Shown piece by piece: positions 35,006 to 45,422 of a DNA stretch of 64,000 bases. How positions within the stretch are numbered: position 1 is the stretch's first letter; every line of letters begins with the position of its first letter. The DNA lies in assembly GCA_024138015.1 (NCBI GenBank), contig JAMXBB010000008.1:40596590-40660589 (forward strand). Direction: 5' to 3'. Made by a program: the position numbers and the translations under genes. The notes below the pieces were generated by a model. It did no database searches and was not told where the DNA came from. It saw only the letters and a program-made list of their open reading frames with translations. Source of the stretch: Lumnitzera littorea. Its lineage: Eukaryota > Streptophyta > Magnoliopsida > Myrtales > Combretaceae.

Positions 35006-36279
35006 GACAGGATATATTGGACAGTTTCCAGGAGAGAGAGTTTTGCTATGCTGAAGAAGGAAGCATGCCTTCAAATTCGACACAATCAGTTTCGTTCAGG
35101 AGATTTCTTCAAGACAAAGAGGAGAAATGGTGGTTGCCTGTACCTTGTATTCCTCCAACTGGCCTGTCCAAGGACTCAAGAGTGAACCTTAGGCAGAAAC
35201 GTGACTGCGCTAATCAAATTCACAAAGCTGCTATGGCAATCAATAGTTGCATTCTTGCGGAGATGGATATCCCAGGGACCTATATTGCAGCTCTTCCAAA
35301 GGTTCAGCGACTTTTCACTTACATAACCTGTGCATCCTTCTGTGACGCATTATCCTCCTTGGTAGTTTTTGATCACTCGATGTACAAATGATGAGCAAAA
35401 GCCCCTGAAATGAACCTCAAAGCAATGCCCTTTTTCCATTCAGGCTCAAACAGTAGAGTTTATAAAAGTTAAATTTTTAGGTTCAATTGATCATATGAAA
35501 ACAAATTTCTTAATTTTGTAATCAGAGTGGACGAGCATGTCTTGGTGAATCCATATACCGGTACACGTGCACAAAGGAAAATTTCTCCACAGACTTCCTC
35601 TTGGATCGCCTTAACATAAGAACTGAACATGAAGCCCTTGGGCTTGCTGATAGAGTTGAGGCTTCAATGTATACATGGAGGCGAAAAGCCTGCATTAGCC
35701 ATTCAAAATCATCATGGCAGAAGGTAAAGGAACTTATGTCAGAAACTGAATGGAATGACAAGAATTACATGCTAGCAGAAAGAGCAGATGAATTGCTATT
35801 TTCCCTGAAGCAAAGGTACACCGAGCTTTCACAAACAAGCCTCGATGCATGCAAGATTCAGCATAATCAGGTAACGTGTTATACCACTCTCCTATCAGAG
35901 TGAACAACTTCATTAAATAGGAACTGAGACTGTTGTATTTATGACTTTTTAACACATTTTATGTTCATGTTTAATATCTTATCCTCTTCGATCTCATGTA
36001 GACATAAACCTGCTGCCTCGATCGCTCGAACTCTTCACTGTTTCCTGTTGTACCAAGTACTAATTGTCAATAGAGGAAAGTGGAGGGTCCCAGCAACGGA
36101 GCGTGCAATGATTTTGCATTTGAGTGACTCTAACTAGAAAACAATTTGTTATGCAGGATATAGGGCAAGCAATCCTAGAGAGCTACTCAAGAGTGCTAGA
36201 AGGGTTAGCATTCAACATTGTTACTTGGATAGAAAATGTACTATGTGTAGCTAGGTCTAGATGGGAGCAACATCAGTAG
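33856..36279 (+). CDS. ROPGEF: Rop guanine nucleotide exchange factor (PRONE domain)
   Basis: RopGEFs load GTP onto plant ROP/RAC GTPases at the plasma membrane, downstream of receptor-like kinases. Coding exons read: 33,856-34,273; 34,374-34,490; 34,569-34,723; 34,810-34,884; 35,011-35,301; 35,526-35,870; 36,157-36,279. Together they give 507 codons plus stop, with phases consistent across all introns. Residues 1-139 are a Ser-rich variable N-terminus. The PRONE domain spans about 140-495: 'MMKERFAKLLLGEDMSGGGK' (143-162), 'LPALQKLDALLLDILDSF', 'EKWWLPVP' with the paired Trp at 295-296, 'AAMAINSCILAEMDIP', 'GRACLGESIYRY', 'LNIRTEHEALGLADRVEAS', 'DIGQAILESYSRVLEGLAFN'. The closest remembered subgroup is RopGEF5/7. 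Only about 12 residues follow PRONE, so the autoinhibitory C-terminal tail is very short. Residue 267 is Cys where relatives have an aromatic residue. The family call is firm; the member number is not. Confidence 0.95.
34975..35004 (+). repeat. Thirty-T run at a RopGEF intron 3' end
   Basis: An uninterrupted T homopolymer sits six bases before the acceptor 'ggacag|gatata' of the exon at 35,011. It serves as the polypyrimidine tract and is likely to vary in length. Confidence 0.95.
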
Positions 36280-36560
36280 AAGCTGCTGGCAATATCATGA
36301 ATGATCAGCGATCCTAGTGTAACAATTTTAGTTTGATTGAGAAGTGACATGAAATATCATTATCTAGTGCATATTCACAAATTAGAGTCGGAGTTCAATT
36401 ATGTTGAACATTCATTTTTCTGTATCCTCTGGAGAACAACATAACAACTACCTTTCACTGAATATGATAGACTTCCCTCACATCACAATTCGATCTTTTA
36501 ATTCCTGCTATGATGCCATACTGATCATAAATTAGTTTAAAATTAAACATCGATCAAAGA
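36280..36560 (+). other. RopGEF 3' UTR and end region
   Basis: Non-coding sequence after the stop. No canonical AATAAA was seen nearby, so the cleavage site is not placed. Confidence 0.4.
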
Positions 36561-36568
36561 ACCACTCC

Positions 36569-36751
36569 TTAGATAGAACGGAACCCGTTTTCTTTTTGAA
36601 ATAGCAAAAGCTTTAAGGGCTTCAATTTCTGGCTTGCACTTGGACTGATCACCCATGTTTTTTCCTTGAGGAGTTCCTTACTGCTTCTATCTCGAGTATG
36701 AGGAGTTACTTTCTTTGTGCTAGACGCATTTTCTTCAATCTTATAATCCAT
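36569..36751 (-). CDS. Unrecognised 60-codon ORF, possible small gene or exon
   Basis: It reads MDYKIEENASSTKKVTPHTR, then a basic middle ('DRSSKELLKEKTWVISPSAS'), then 'QKLKPLKLLLFQKENGFRSI' and a stop. The composition is balanced and lysine/serine-rich, and the DNA is visibly GC-richer than its flanks. Both points set it apart from the hydrophobic AT-rich ORFs common in this window. The ATG lies in 'gtgaaagatgga'. The upstream minus strand has splice-like sites ('gatcag|gtgatttc' and 'ttgcag|gtgtta'), so it might be the last exon of a longer transcript. It converges on the RopGEF gene. I know no family for it. It could be a small expressed protein, a conserved exon relic or chance. Confidence 0.4.
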   Translation of the reverse strand: MDYKIEENASSTKKVTPHTRDRSSKELLKEKTWVISPSASQKLKPLKLLLFQKENGFRSI

Positions 36752-37513
36752 CTTTCACTCACTTCCCAACCAATAAACTGTTACTTGCAATTACACAACA
36801 GTTTCATGAAAATATAGTACATAGTCTTTAATATCGAGATATTTCCTCCAGAAATCACCTGATCTAAAAATTTATCGATTCGCATGAAAAACATTATATG
36901 AAGATTTCCTTTAAATTCCTGTAAAGTTACTCTGAATCAGATAACAAGCTTGAAAATTTATAATACAACTAAAATATTATATGACGACCGGATGATACAG
37001 CCATTGAAAGGACAGAAAATCATGTAACACCTGCAAGATGCCTGAGATGATAAGGTGTTTACCGGAGCAACGAGGGTCCTGAATGTTGTGTATCCTTTTC
37101 AAAGCAGAGGGGTCTTTATAAAATAGTTTTTTTATCTACTTGAGATATCTTCTATGCTATAAAGGGGAAATGGGGTTTTTGGTAGACACTACTTACCATC
37201 CGCTATAGTAACAAATATATCCCTAAATATATGATATTTATAAATATCACTTAATTTCTTAATAATAAAATAGTTAGTTTGCTCAAGTAAATTCACCTAT
37301 TCATAGGCGATGCGTACCTGCAAACGTAAGAAAAGGAAGCTACGAGATTAGTCCGATACTTTAAGTCAGAGTGAGCATGAGATTAGGAAAATTAAAGCTT
37401 GCGAGTATTTAGGATGAAAGTGCTTCCATCCTTTATCAAGAAGGGTCGATATAATATTTAAACAGGGATGTTTGGATTAGATAAGGAAGGTAATTAATAC
37501 TTTACGATCTTTT
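36752..37513. other. Intergenic DNA, possibly upstream part of the 60-codon ORF transcript
   Basis: No other ORF or repeat was recognised. The stretch at 36,840-37,140 is less AT-rich than average and contains the splice-like sites mentioned for the neighbouring ORF. Confidence 0.4.
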
Positions 37514-38007
37514 TCAGAGTTGTGCAAGTAAACTATATGAATCAATCCATCCTATCCTATCTCACATTGACTCACAGGTTAAATGCATTGGCCCGCTTAT
37601 ATATATAAGTTGAATTTTCCAATCCAACTTGCCTTACTATAGGTTGACAGGGTAAGCAGGTCAACTCACAAATATACAACATTTAATTGATTTCGCTATT
37701 TGTATAATTAAAATTAAATAACGTAATTAAATAGAAAGTTAAAAAAAAAAGGCTTACAACAAGAAAATTTATAAAATAATTAGTTTTTTTTTTTTTTTCA
37801 TAATCATACATACACTACTTTATCTTGAATTTGGACATTAGTTGTCCAATCTGTCTTACTCCATTATAATGAATTTCATCAACGGTAGCTAAAGGTTTAT
37901 TACTATAAAAGATAGAATAATTATTAAAAGAAAAAATTATCAATAAGAAACTGCTAGATATAAAGCAAAGGTCCATATTCATATAATTATTCATTAACAC
38001 AAGATCT

Positions 38008-38051
<44 letters not shown>

Positions 38052-38413
38052 ATCCACATTATATATAGTTATCATTTTACTTTACTCTTATTCTTGTTTT
38101 TACATTTTTAATGTAATTTCACTTCGTTATAATAATTCACTTCAACAGCAAAAGACAGATTTTAATTTGAATAGGAAAAAAGTGAAATTACATTTTTACT
38201 CAAAATAATGTTTGTTTTTATTTTCATTTTGTCTAATTATTATAGGTTTGTGGGCTAACCCACCCTATGACTGATTGACTTGCCCCAACCCACCAATTAA
38301 GCGAGGTTGGTTAAAAATACCCACATTTTAGTTGGTAAAAAATTTTTGGCCAAACTCACTTTTTTTTTTGTAAGTTAAACGAGCCGACTCATATGACTTA
38401 CCCTGCTTGCATA
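37514..38413. mobile_element. hAT-like MITE, family B-related, about 900 bp
   Basis: It begins 'gagttgtgcaagtaaactat' and its right end, reversed, begins 'gagctatgcaagcagggtaa', so the termini are imperfect inverted repeats. Subterminal words ('ggttgacagggtaagcagg', 'gggctaacccaccc', 'gttaaacgagccgactc') resemble those in the neighbouring family B copies. An (AT)n run (38,010-38,044) lies in the interior. It is non-coding. Confidence 0.5.
38010..38044. repeat. (AT)n microsatellite
   Basis: About 17 units, inside the MITE-like element. Confidence 0.95.
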
Positions 38414-38588
38414 GCTCGAATCTCTTTATTGACTTTGGATTTTATGGAGAGAGTTGTATAGAGTTATAAGCTATGGACTTGCCTTATCTGCTAAGCTTTT
38501 TGGCTTGTATTCATATGAATAAGTTTGGCTTAGCCAACTTGAGTTAGAATTAGACGATCTAAGCTTATGTTGGACAACCTAAGGTTAA

Positions 38589-38924
38589 CAATGTGCAAAT
38601 GGGTCTTGGCCTATAGACTAGTCTATTTAACTCAAATTTTAAATAGATTTGGGTTGAGAATTTTTAACCTGTTTAAAAAGCGGACTAAATAAACCTACCT
38701 CATTTACCTCGTAAGCCAAAATGGGCTAGTTTGAGCTAGCCCGATTAATAAATTTATACCTTTGGCTCACGAATCAGCTTATTTAACTTGCTTTTTAAAA
38801 ACAATAGAGTTTAGGTTTTTTGGTCTGTTTAAAATGTAGGCTAAATGAACTCGGTTTGTTTAACTCACAAACCAAAGTAAACCGAGATGAGTTAGTCCAT
38901 TTAACTCACTTGCAAACCTCTACC
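38589..38924. mobile_element. hAT-like MITE, family B copy 2 (about 340 bp)
   Basis: It starts 'caatgtgcaaatgggtc' and ends 'cacttgcaaacctctaccc', and shares 'tttaacctgtttaaaaagcg', 'tttaactcacaaaccaaagt' and similar words with 29,926-30,244. Flanks 'aaggttaa' and 'aaagttaa' could be an 8-bp target duplication with one change, as expected of hAT insertion. Confidence 0.65.
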
Positions 38925-38959
38925 CAAAGTTAACTAGACAACTTGGGCTTAAGCTAAAG

Positions 38960-39800
38960 GATTTTTAAGTACTCAAACCATACGATGCAGAATATCATAA
39001 CCAATTGACTACATTAAATAAAATATTAAGATGGGAGACGCCTATGGCTAATAGAAAAGATGGTGACATTAGGTGTAATGTAGACAATAACGAGCGCCAG
39101 GTAGTTAGAAGATCTAACTAGATGAGAAGGTGATAGTTCTGGTAGAGAGCATGTCGATGAGAGGTATAGATTGCATATTAGAGGGTTAGAGATTGAAATT
39201 TTTTTGGTGTTACAAGTACAATAAGCATACTAAATCAAATTTGCTACTCTAGAGTTTATAGGACATGTTCTTTTGTGAACGAATTAGAAATTGCAAAGGA
39301 AAGATGAGAAAGAAGCAAATATGCAAATATCTAAGAGTAAGTAGAAGCAATATCAAAATAACTTGTTTGTCAAGAAGCATTTTACAAGCAACAATATAAG
39401 CCATCAAACTTGAGGGTGAATTTTCGCCAACCTAAGGGAAATGATGGTGATCAAAGTCCCTAAAGTTGATTTAGAGGTATAGGAACACCTAAAAGTGAAT
39501 ATGATGAGAAGTGGGGCCAAAAGAAGGAGAATATGGAAGGAAATGGGTTGCTCTAGAATTTTTCCAAGATGAAAAGTCTAGACCATCTATAAAAGGTTTG
39601 TAGCATTTGAAGATGATCAAAACCTATGTTCAAGAATCATGAAGAAAGGTTTAGAGATTTTAAATAAAAGTCTAAAGTATGGCACATCAAGAGATAGGAC
39701 TTTTCTAGAGCTCACTAGACAAGCTCTTTAATAATGTTTCAAAGTATTTAAGTCTAATGCAACTTGAATTTTAATTTTGCATTTGATGATAGCTAATTTT
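38960..39800 (+). pseudogene. Possible heavily decayed retrotransposon gag fragment
   Basis: The plus strand shows Arg/Lys/Glu-rich readable pieces broken by many stops ('SFVNELEIAKER', 'QEAFYKQQYKPSNLRVNFRQ'). The general character matches a degraded gag of a gypsy element. No protease or RT follows and no LTRs were found, so this is weakly supported. Confidence 0.2.
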
Positions 39801-41890
39801 GGATATGAGCTCTACTAGATGTTAAGACTAACCCACAGGCACTTCCTAAAAGGAGCTACTTAGTCATCTAGCTCCATAAGGATTTTCTACTAGGAATGTT
39901 AGTACCTATGGGGGACTAGCTAGTAGATAGCATAGGGCAACCAATCACCACCTCCTTGCCCTTTCTATTAAAACCTTCAAGCATCTCAAGATAAAAAGGG
40001 GTCCAAAGAGGACTCATAAACCATAAGTCCTTTTCTTTTTGAAAGTTGGTGTTATATTCTTCCAAAAACTAACTTAAGCATTGAAGTAGCAATGCTGAAA
40101 CAATTTCTAGGGTCCCCCTCTAAACTCACATGTTTTACTTGCATAAACCCAATATAACTCTAAAAAAACAAATGGATACCTCTTCAGTTGAGCCCAAAAA
40201 CCCTTCAAGAGGAGCCACCACCAACCGCATTTATTTGCATTTTTTTATGTTCCATTTTTCATTTTGATGATAATCCTCTCCACCACAACACCCAACCACA
40301 CCCACCCCCCACCCCCAACAATTAGTTTCCTAACTTATTAAAAGGTTATTTTCTTTGTATTAGGAATAATCTTGTTACCAATTTATGAAAGGTAAATTCG
40401 ACTTTTGGTAATTTAGTATATGAAGTTTTATTTATTTATTTATTTATTTTGCAATTTAATGCTTATTTCCTCAATTTTGTTTCAAATTAGTATCTTTATG
40501 AATAAGAAGTTAATGGTCATTACATTTTTTTTTCCATTTTCGTGTTATTTGATTGCAATTTGATGTTTATATTCTAGTTTTCATGCATTTTAATATTTGA
40601 TCATATATCAATTTGTAAAAAAACTAAAATGTAATTTTTCTCAACTAATAAATTATTTTGAAAATTAAGAAAACTATTTATGTGCCAATAACTTGCAGTG
40701 TGCATAAGTTTGCATAAATCATAAACCATATAATGGTATTTGGTTTTGCAATTTGATTTGGAAATTTTTTTTTACCATAAGACAGTGGATTGGACTAATT
40801 TGTTTCACAATTCGAACCATAAATAATATTGGAAATTTTCTTCTTCTTTTTTTAAATATGAAATAATTGAAAGAAAACTACGGAAGTACAAGTAAAATCC
40901 TAATTTAAAGTCATAAGAAGAATGAGAAGAAAAATTTTCAACCTTTATGTATGCTTTTGTTTTGGTGTATCTATGTTGTGAGAAATCAAGTTTAAATTGG
41001 AAACAGTAAATCTACATTCGACAAAGCATGATTTGCTAAGAAATTGTTCCAAATCTTTCTTGCAAGCTTATAACTCTATGTGTTTCTTTTGACAAACATG
41101 TGAACCAGGTGATAATACCAATTATGATATATATGGCCCAAAACAATTAATTTAATAGGATAACATTATTAAATAAATTTATTTATATAATGTAGTAGAA
41201 ATCATATAAATTAAAAGAAAAAAAAAAACAAAACAAAACAAAGCACCATAAAAAAAAAAAAAAATGCAAACCAATCAACCACATGCTAAAATGCCTGTCA
41301 TCTGCCAACCCAAGGCCATAGGGAACAGTCATAACTTTAGAAGGGCCACACGAGCCTCGAGAGCGCCAAGTGTGATAAAGTTTCTATCTAATTTGCTTCT
41401 TCGTTTCCATTTTTTTTATTTTTTATTTTCTTTTACTTTTTAATTGTCTGTAATTATTTATTATATAATTTAATTTATTTAATATCATCATTTTATTAAA
41501 TTAACTATCGTAGACCCTAGAAAGTTGAACTTATCTCCTAATTAATATTAATATATTGTGTTGAAACACATTTTATGTATTTATTAAAAGAAAAAAAACA
41601 CAGAACAAGACTTTGCTAAAGAAACACTATGTCATGTTTTTGTAATTTTCCCGAGAAAATACAAAAAATATGATAATTTTTTCTGTTTATATTTAGAAAA
41701 AGATTGAGGAGGTTTTGAGCTTTTATTTTGGTTCGATTTGAGGATCACTCAAATCAAGCAAGAAAAAAAATTCTATTCCCTACCACTAGCGATTTACTCT
41801 TTTTTTTTTTTTTTTTCTGCGATGTTTACAGTTCAAATGACGGAAAGGTTCAGTGTGTTCATTTTTATGTTTTGAGGCATGAGCACTTTA
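39801..41890. other. Intergenic DNA
   Basis: No gene. It holds the C-rich G-quadruplex motif described separately, a (TTTA)n run near 40,429-40,448 and A-rich tracts near 41,214-41,265. Confidence 0.55.
40291..40316 (-). other. G-quadruplex motif on the minus strand
   Basis: The plus strand has four C-runs of 3, 3, 6 and 5 separated by loops of 7, 1 and 1 bases. The minus strand therefore meets the standard G3+/N1-7 quadruplex pattern. It sits in otherwise AT-rich intergenic DNA. Confidence 0.7.
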
Positions 41891-42110
41891 ATATCGACTA
41901 AGCTAAAGAGATTACCAATGTTTCTCACGCCAGGTACAAAGGAAATCACTTGCAAGAGAGAACAAAATAGGGCAAACAGCAACGGCATTTGTTTCCTTTG
42001 TCCTACAAGGTATAAAAACATCAAATATTGACCAAGCCGCAGAAATTCCCTACGTTTCTTGCACTAGGCAGAAGGGAACTCAATAACATGCAGAAAGTGA
42101 ACAAAATACG
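41891..42110. repeat. Diverged two-copy duplication, period about 134 bp
   Basis: 'atatcgactaagct' (41,891) and 'atattgaccaagcc' (42,025) start similar blocks that go on to 'gtttctcacgccaggta' versus 'gtttcttgcactaggca' and 'gagaacaaaatagg' versus 'gtgaacaaaatacg'. It is clearly older than the 127-bp duplication at 16,884. Confidence 0.6.
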
Positions 42111-42780
42111 ACTTAAGCAGAATAGAGCCATAGGGTACTTTTGATGTTCCTCATTGACGGTGGGATTAGGTGACTTGAACTAGGTAGCAGAGAGTACCAC
42201 TCAAGTCACCATCACCATTCATTTGTGACCAGCTTCTCGTGATCTGCATTAGTTCAGGGATTTCATGTTAATAGAGTTTTATCTAATTTAGTTTTCCTTA
42301 TGAAATCGCTTTTATAGTACGACCGTTTCTATTTAATGGAATACTGCTGCAGTAAAATTTCATTTCCTTTGGATTGGATTGCACATGTAATAACCTATTA
42401 TTTTGTTTAAATAAATCCTAAAACAATCGATTACTTGTGAAATATTACAACCAAGATAAAAAAAAACCTATGCTTAAAAAAAAGAAACATACTTCCAGGT
42501 AAACTCCACCTCACATATCCGAGTTTTCATCATTTAGCACTTGCATAATATTTTACCTCTATTCGTCACATTTAAAAACTGGATATATATCTGCTTTATA
42601 CTAATCTACAATGGGAAAAAATCCCTCGACTTTGATTCCAACCATCAAAAGACCACGTCAGAATCGAACCCCACTTTTACCCAAAATATAAAACAATATA
42701 TATTGAAATAGAAAAGAGGAGAAGAATAAGAGGAAGAAAATTAGCAATAAAAAATAAAATAATAATAATAATAATAATTT
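42111..42780. other. Intergenic DNA
   Basis: No gene. A tRNA-like box at about 42,660-42,672 was examined and rejected. A (TAA)n stretch lies near 42,760-42,777. Confidence 0.55.
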
Positions 42781-43020
42781 GACATCGTGACCCACCGAGT
42801 CACGTGACACAATAATCGAAGACTTTACAGGCTATTTGTGAATTTCCTATTTCCTTAAAAATTCGCGATGGCAACAGATCCCCCACTTCCATCACACAAA
42901 AAGGATCTGACTCCAACCACCCCAAGTCTTAGGGTAGCCAGCCGTCACCTTACGGGAGTTGCACAACCTCTTACGAAAGGTAGACATAAAACATAGCAAA
43001 AAGTGTAAGACTCAGCTACT
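42781..43020 (+). other. GC-richer island with G-box and a 42-codon ORF
   Basis: It contains 'gtcacgtgac' (about 42,800), a palindromic G-box core. It also has an ATG at 42,868 opening MATDPPLPSHKKDLTPTTPS..., which stops after 42 codons. Base composition differs sharply from the flanks. No family is recognised. It may be a relic exon, a promoter for an unseen transcript or a fragment of a repeat. Confidence 0.25.
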
Positions 43021-45422
43021 TGCTACCCACTCACTTCAACGTATGGACGAGATAAATTCGAGTTGATGTCCTTTCACGGAATTGGATTAATTGTAACTCA
43101 ATAGGAATGGAATAGAAATGCAACAATTATTACATATTCATTACATTATTTAGTTGATATAAGACAACATAAGCAATTAAACTGTAATAAAATAAAAATA
43201 CCCATTATATCACTTCTGTAGAAGTGTGGTGAAGTGATGTTTACAAGGTCGGGAGCATTCATAGCAAAGAGGCATTTAAAGGGAAAGATAATATATAGGT
43301 CATCAGATAGTAATACTTAGCGTGATATCAATTCACACAGACTAGCTATTCATATCTAAAGCAACTAAACAACATAATATCTACTTCATCTGGACCAAGA
43401 GTGGAATGGAATAGCTATTCAATCTAAATCAACATGCAGTTAAAGTAGGACTTGCCCAAAACTTTTCGGTGCTAATCATAGAATGATTCCTGCAGATTTC
43501 TTTCATAATGAGACACCAGAATTGTCAAATCCAACTATTCTGCTCAGGTTTAATCAAATTGTGAAAGTATAGATAATTTAACCGAGCCTCACTTCATATA
43601 ATTTCAGCTGAAAATTTTAACTTCCATACTCCCAAGGGCATGAATTATGTCTAATCACATGTATACAATATTTCAAAGCATAAGAGTGTCATATAGGACA
43701 TGGCAGATGCATCATCTGGGATAAAATTGTAAATAACGTATGCATATGTCGTGGGGGATTTGGAGAGGATCAGCAGCACAAACCCAAAGAACAGAGACAG
43801 ACAGAGCTTATAAATAGGGGCTTACCAAGATCCCGTGTGAAAAAAAATTACATTGAAAATCAGCCTGTGAAAACTGACAACCACGAGAGGAACCGAGTGT
43901 TAAAAAGAGATGCAAAACAATTTGAAGCACCAGCTTCCACAGAGCTGGGTCGCCATGCTTAGTGATGAATATCGTTACACAAGCCATCAATTCATCCAAA
44001 AAGGAATGCCAAAACAACTCAGTTCCGTTCTTTCAAAATCATGTATTTCCATACAACTTCAGCACCCAATGTTGGAATAAATTTTTAGCTACACAAACAT
44101 TTTCTTTAGGGATATGAATGTGGTCTCCTCCGAAGACCACATACAGGGCTGCCACCTTCAAGCTGAGCATCTGCTCTGAACACCACTAAGCTCTATTACC
44201 TTCTATCTTAAGACCCAGCTCTAAGTATATAGCTTAGTGAATAAATGGAATCTTGGGGGTAGTAGTCTAAAGCAGCGCAATCAAGTAGGAAGAACTCAAA
44301 GTTAAAAAGAACTTGATGGGATGAAAGAGCTTAGAACTATGAACAAGAGCCATATGTCCTTTATTAGATATTTAAAAGAAATAGATGCAAAATTAAACAT
44401 ACAAGGAATCACAACAACAAAGAGATGAAACTAGGGCAGTCTTCACATCAGAAATATCTGTATGATGAATAGCATTTCTCCACTAAACAGAACTTGGTTA
44501 TTTTACTTAGATATGCAAAGATCAGTTCCCACCCCAGGTGAAATTTAAAACTGATGAGAAGAGGTGAAATTATACCAGTCATCATATTCAAAATATACTT
44601 CGTGAATCAATCAACCCTTTTACCACGGACAATAGATGCTCCACCATCCTAGTACTTCAACAGTACATGAGCAAAGCACCTAGAATAATTACAGACAAGA
44701 TCAAGTAATGAAGGTTGGAAAACATGCAATACAACAATAAGTTGCAAAAGGTTATGTGAGTTTATGACTTACCTGGATGGGCAGAGTAGCTGAACATGAA
44801 CTTCCAAGCAGCTTAGTATGCAGGGCAGAAAGTCAGAGATCCCAAAAAGAAACTCTACATACTAATTGAGACAAAATGTGAAAAGTTTAATGCCCATTGC
44901 ATCAACCAATTGGAGGAAACAGAAACCTCCCAGCTCTTAGCAAGCAGTAGCTAGCTTGCATCAATATGAATTTCAGAAAATTCACATAGATTTGCACCTC
45001 AAATAATTGTTATTTATAAGGGAGAAGATGGAGAGAAGGAAGCAGCAAAGAACAATGAGCACGAAGCTTTAAAGCACTGTTTATATATTCTAATCTCACA
45101 AAGTGAAAACAATCATCCCTATATACAACAAAGCGCCTGAAAGCACGTGGATGCACTTGCCCAGAATTGTAGTTATCAAAGGGTTAGCAGTTAAGTCAGG
45201 CTGAAGGCCTCCTTTTGACAGGCCACAAATAGAACAGCTTGGCATCACTTCTCTTTAAAGGTCTGCCGGGGGCCCAAAAAATTCTCTCTCGACAGCCCGC
45301 ACGCCATCATAGGCTGAAAGCCTCCAGAGGCAATATTGACCTCAATACCAAGTTAAGTACATATACCAAATTGCCTGTGAAGGGCTTGGCTTGCTCACTC
45401 AATGTCTCGGATACAGTGAAAA
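43021..45422 (-). other. Region downstream of MED12, probably including its 3' UTR
   Basis: No protein gene is supported. On the minus strand, good donor-like sites occur at 44,773/44,772 ('catccag|gtaagtc') and about 43,823 ('atcttg|gtaagc'), with acceptor-like sites such as 'tattctag|gtgc' near 44,680. The 3' UTR might therefore be spliced, or an unrelated non-coding transcript might lie here. A perfect short hairpin occurs at 44,118-44,142. On the plus strand a canonical TATA box 'tataaatag' lies near 43,811. Confidence 0.35.
44118..44142. other. Perfect 9-bp-stem hairpin
   Basis: 'atgtggtct', a 7-base loop, then 'agaccacat'. It would form a stable small hairpin if this region is transcribed as part of the MED12 3' end. 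It is too short to be a miRNA precursor. Confidence 0.6.

Noticed and set aside
35522..35955. Minus-strand ORFs under the RopGEF exon at 35,526-35,870
   Set aside because: Antisense shadows of a clearly coding PRONE exon.
37815..38075. 86-codon minus-strand ORF
   Set aside because: It reads through an (AT)n microsatellite inside a MITE-like element.
42655..42675. tRNA-like B box on the minus strand ('ggttcgattc')
   Set aside because: The flanking bases do not pair to form a T-arm, and no A box, anticodon arm or acceptor stem can be built.
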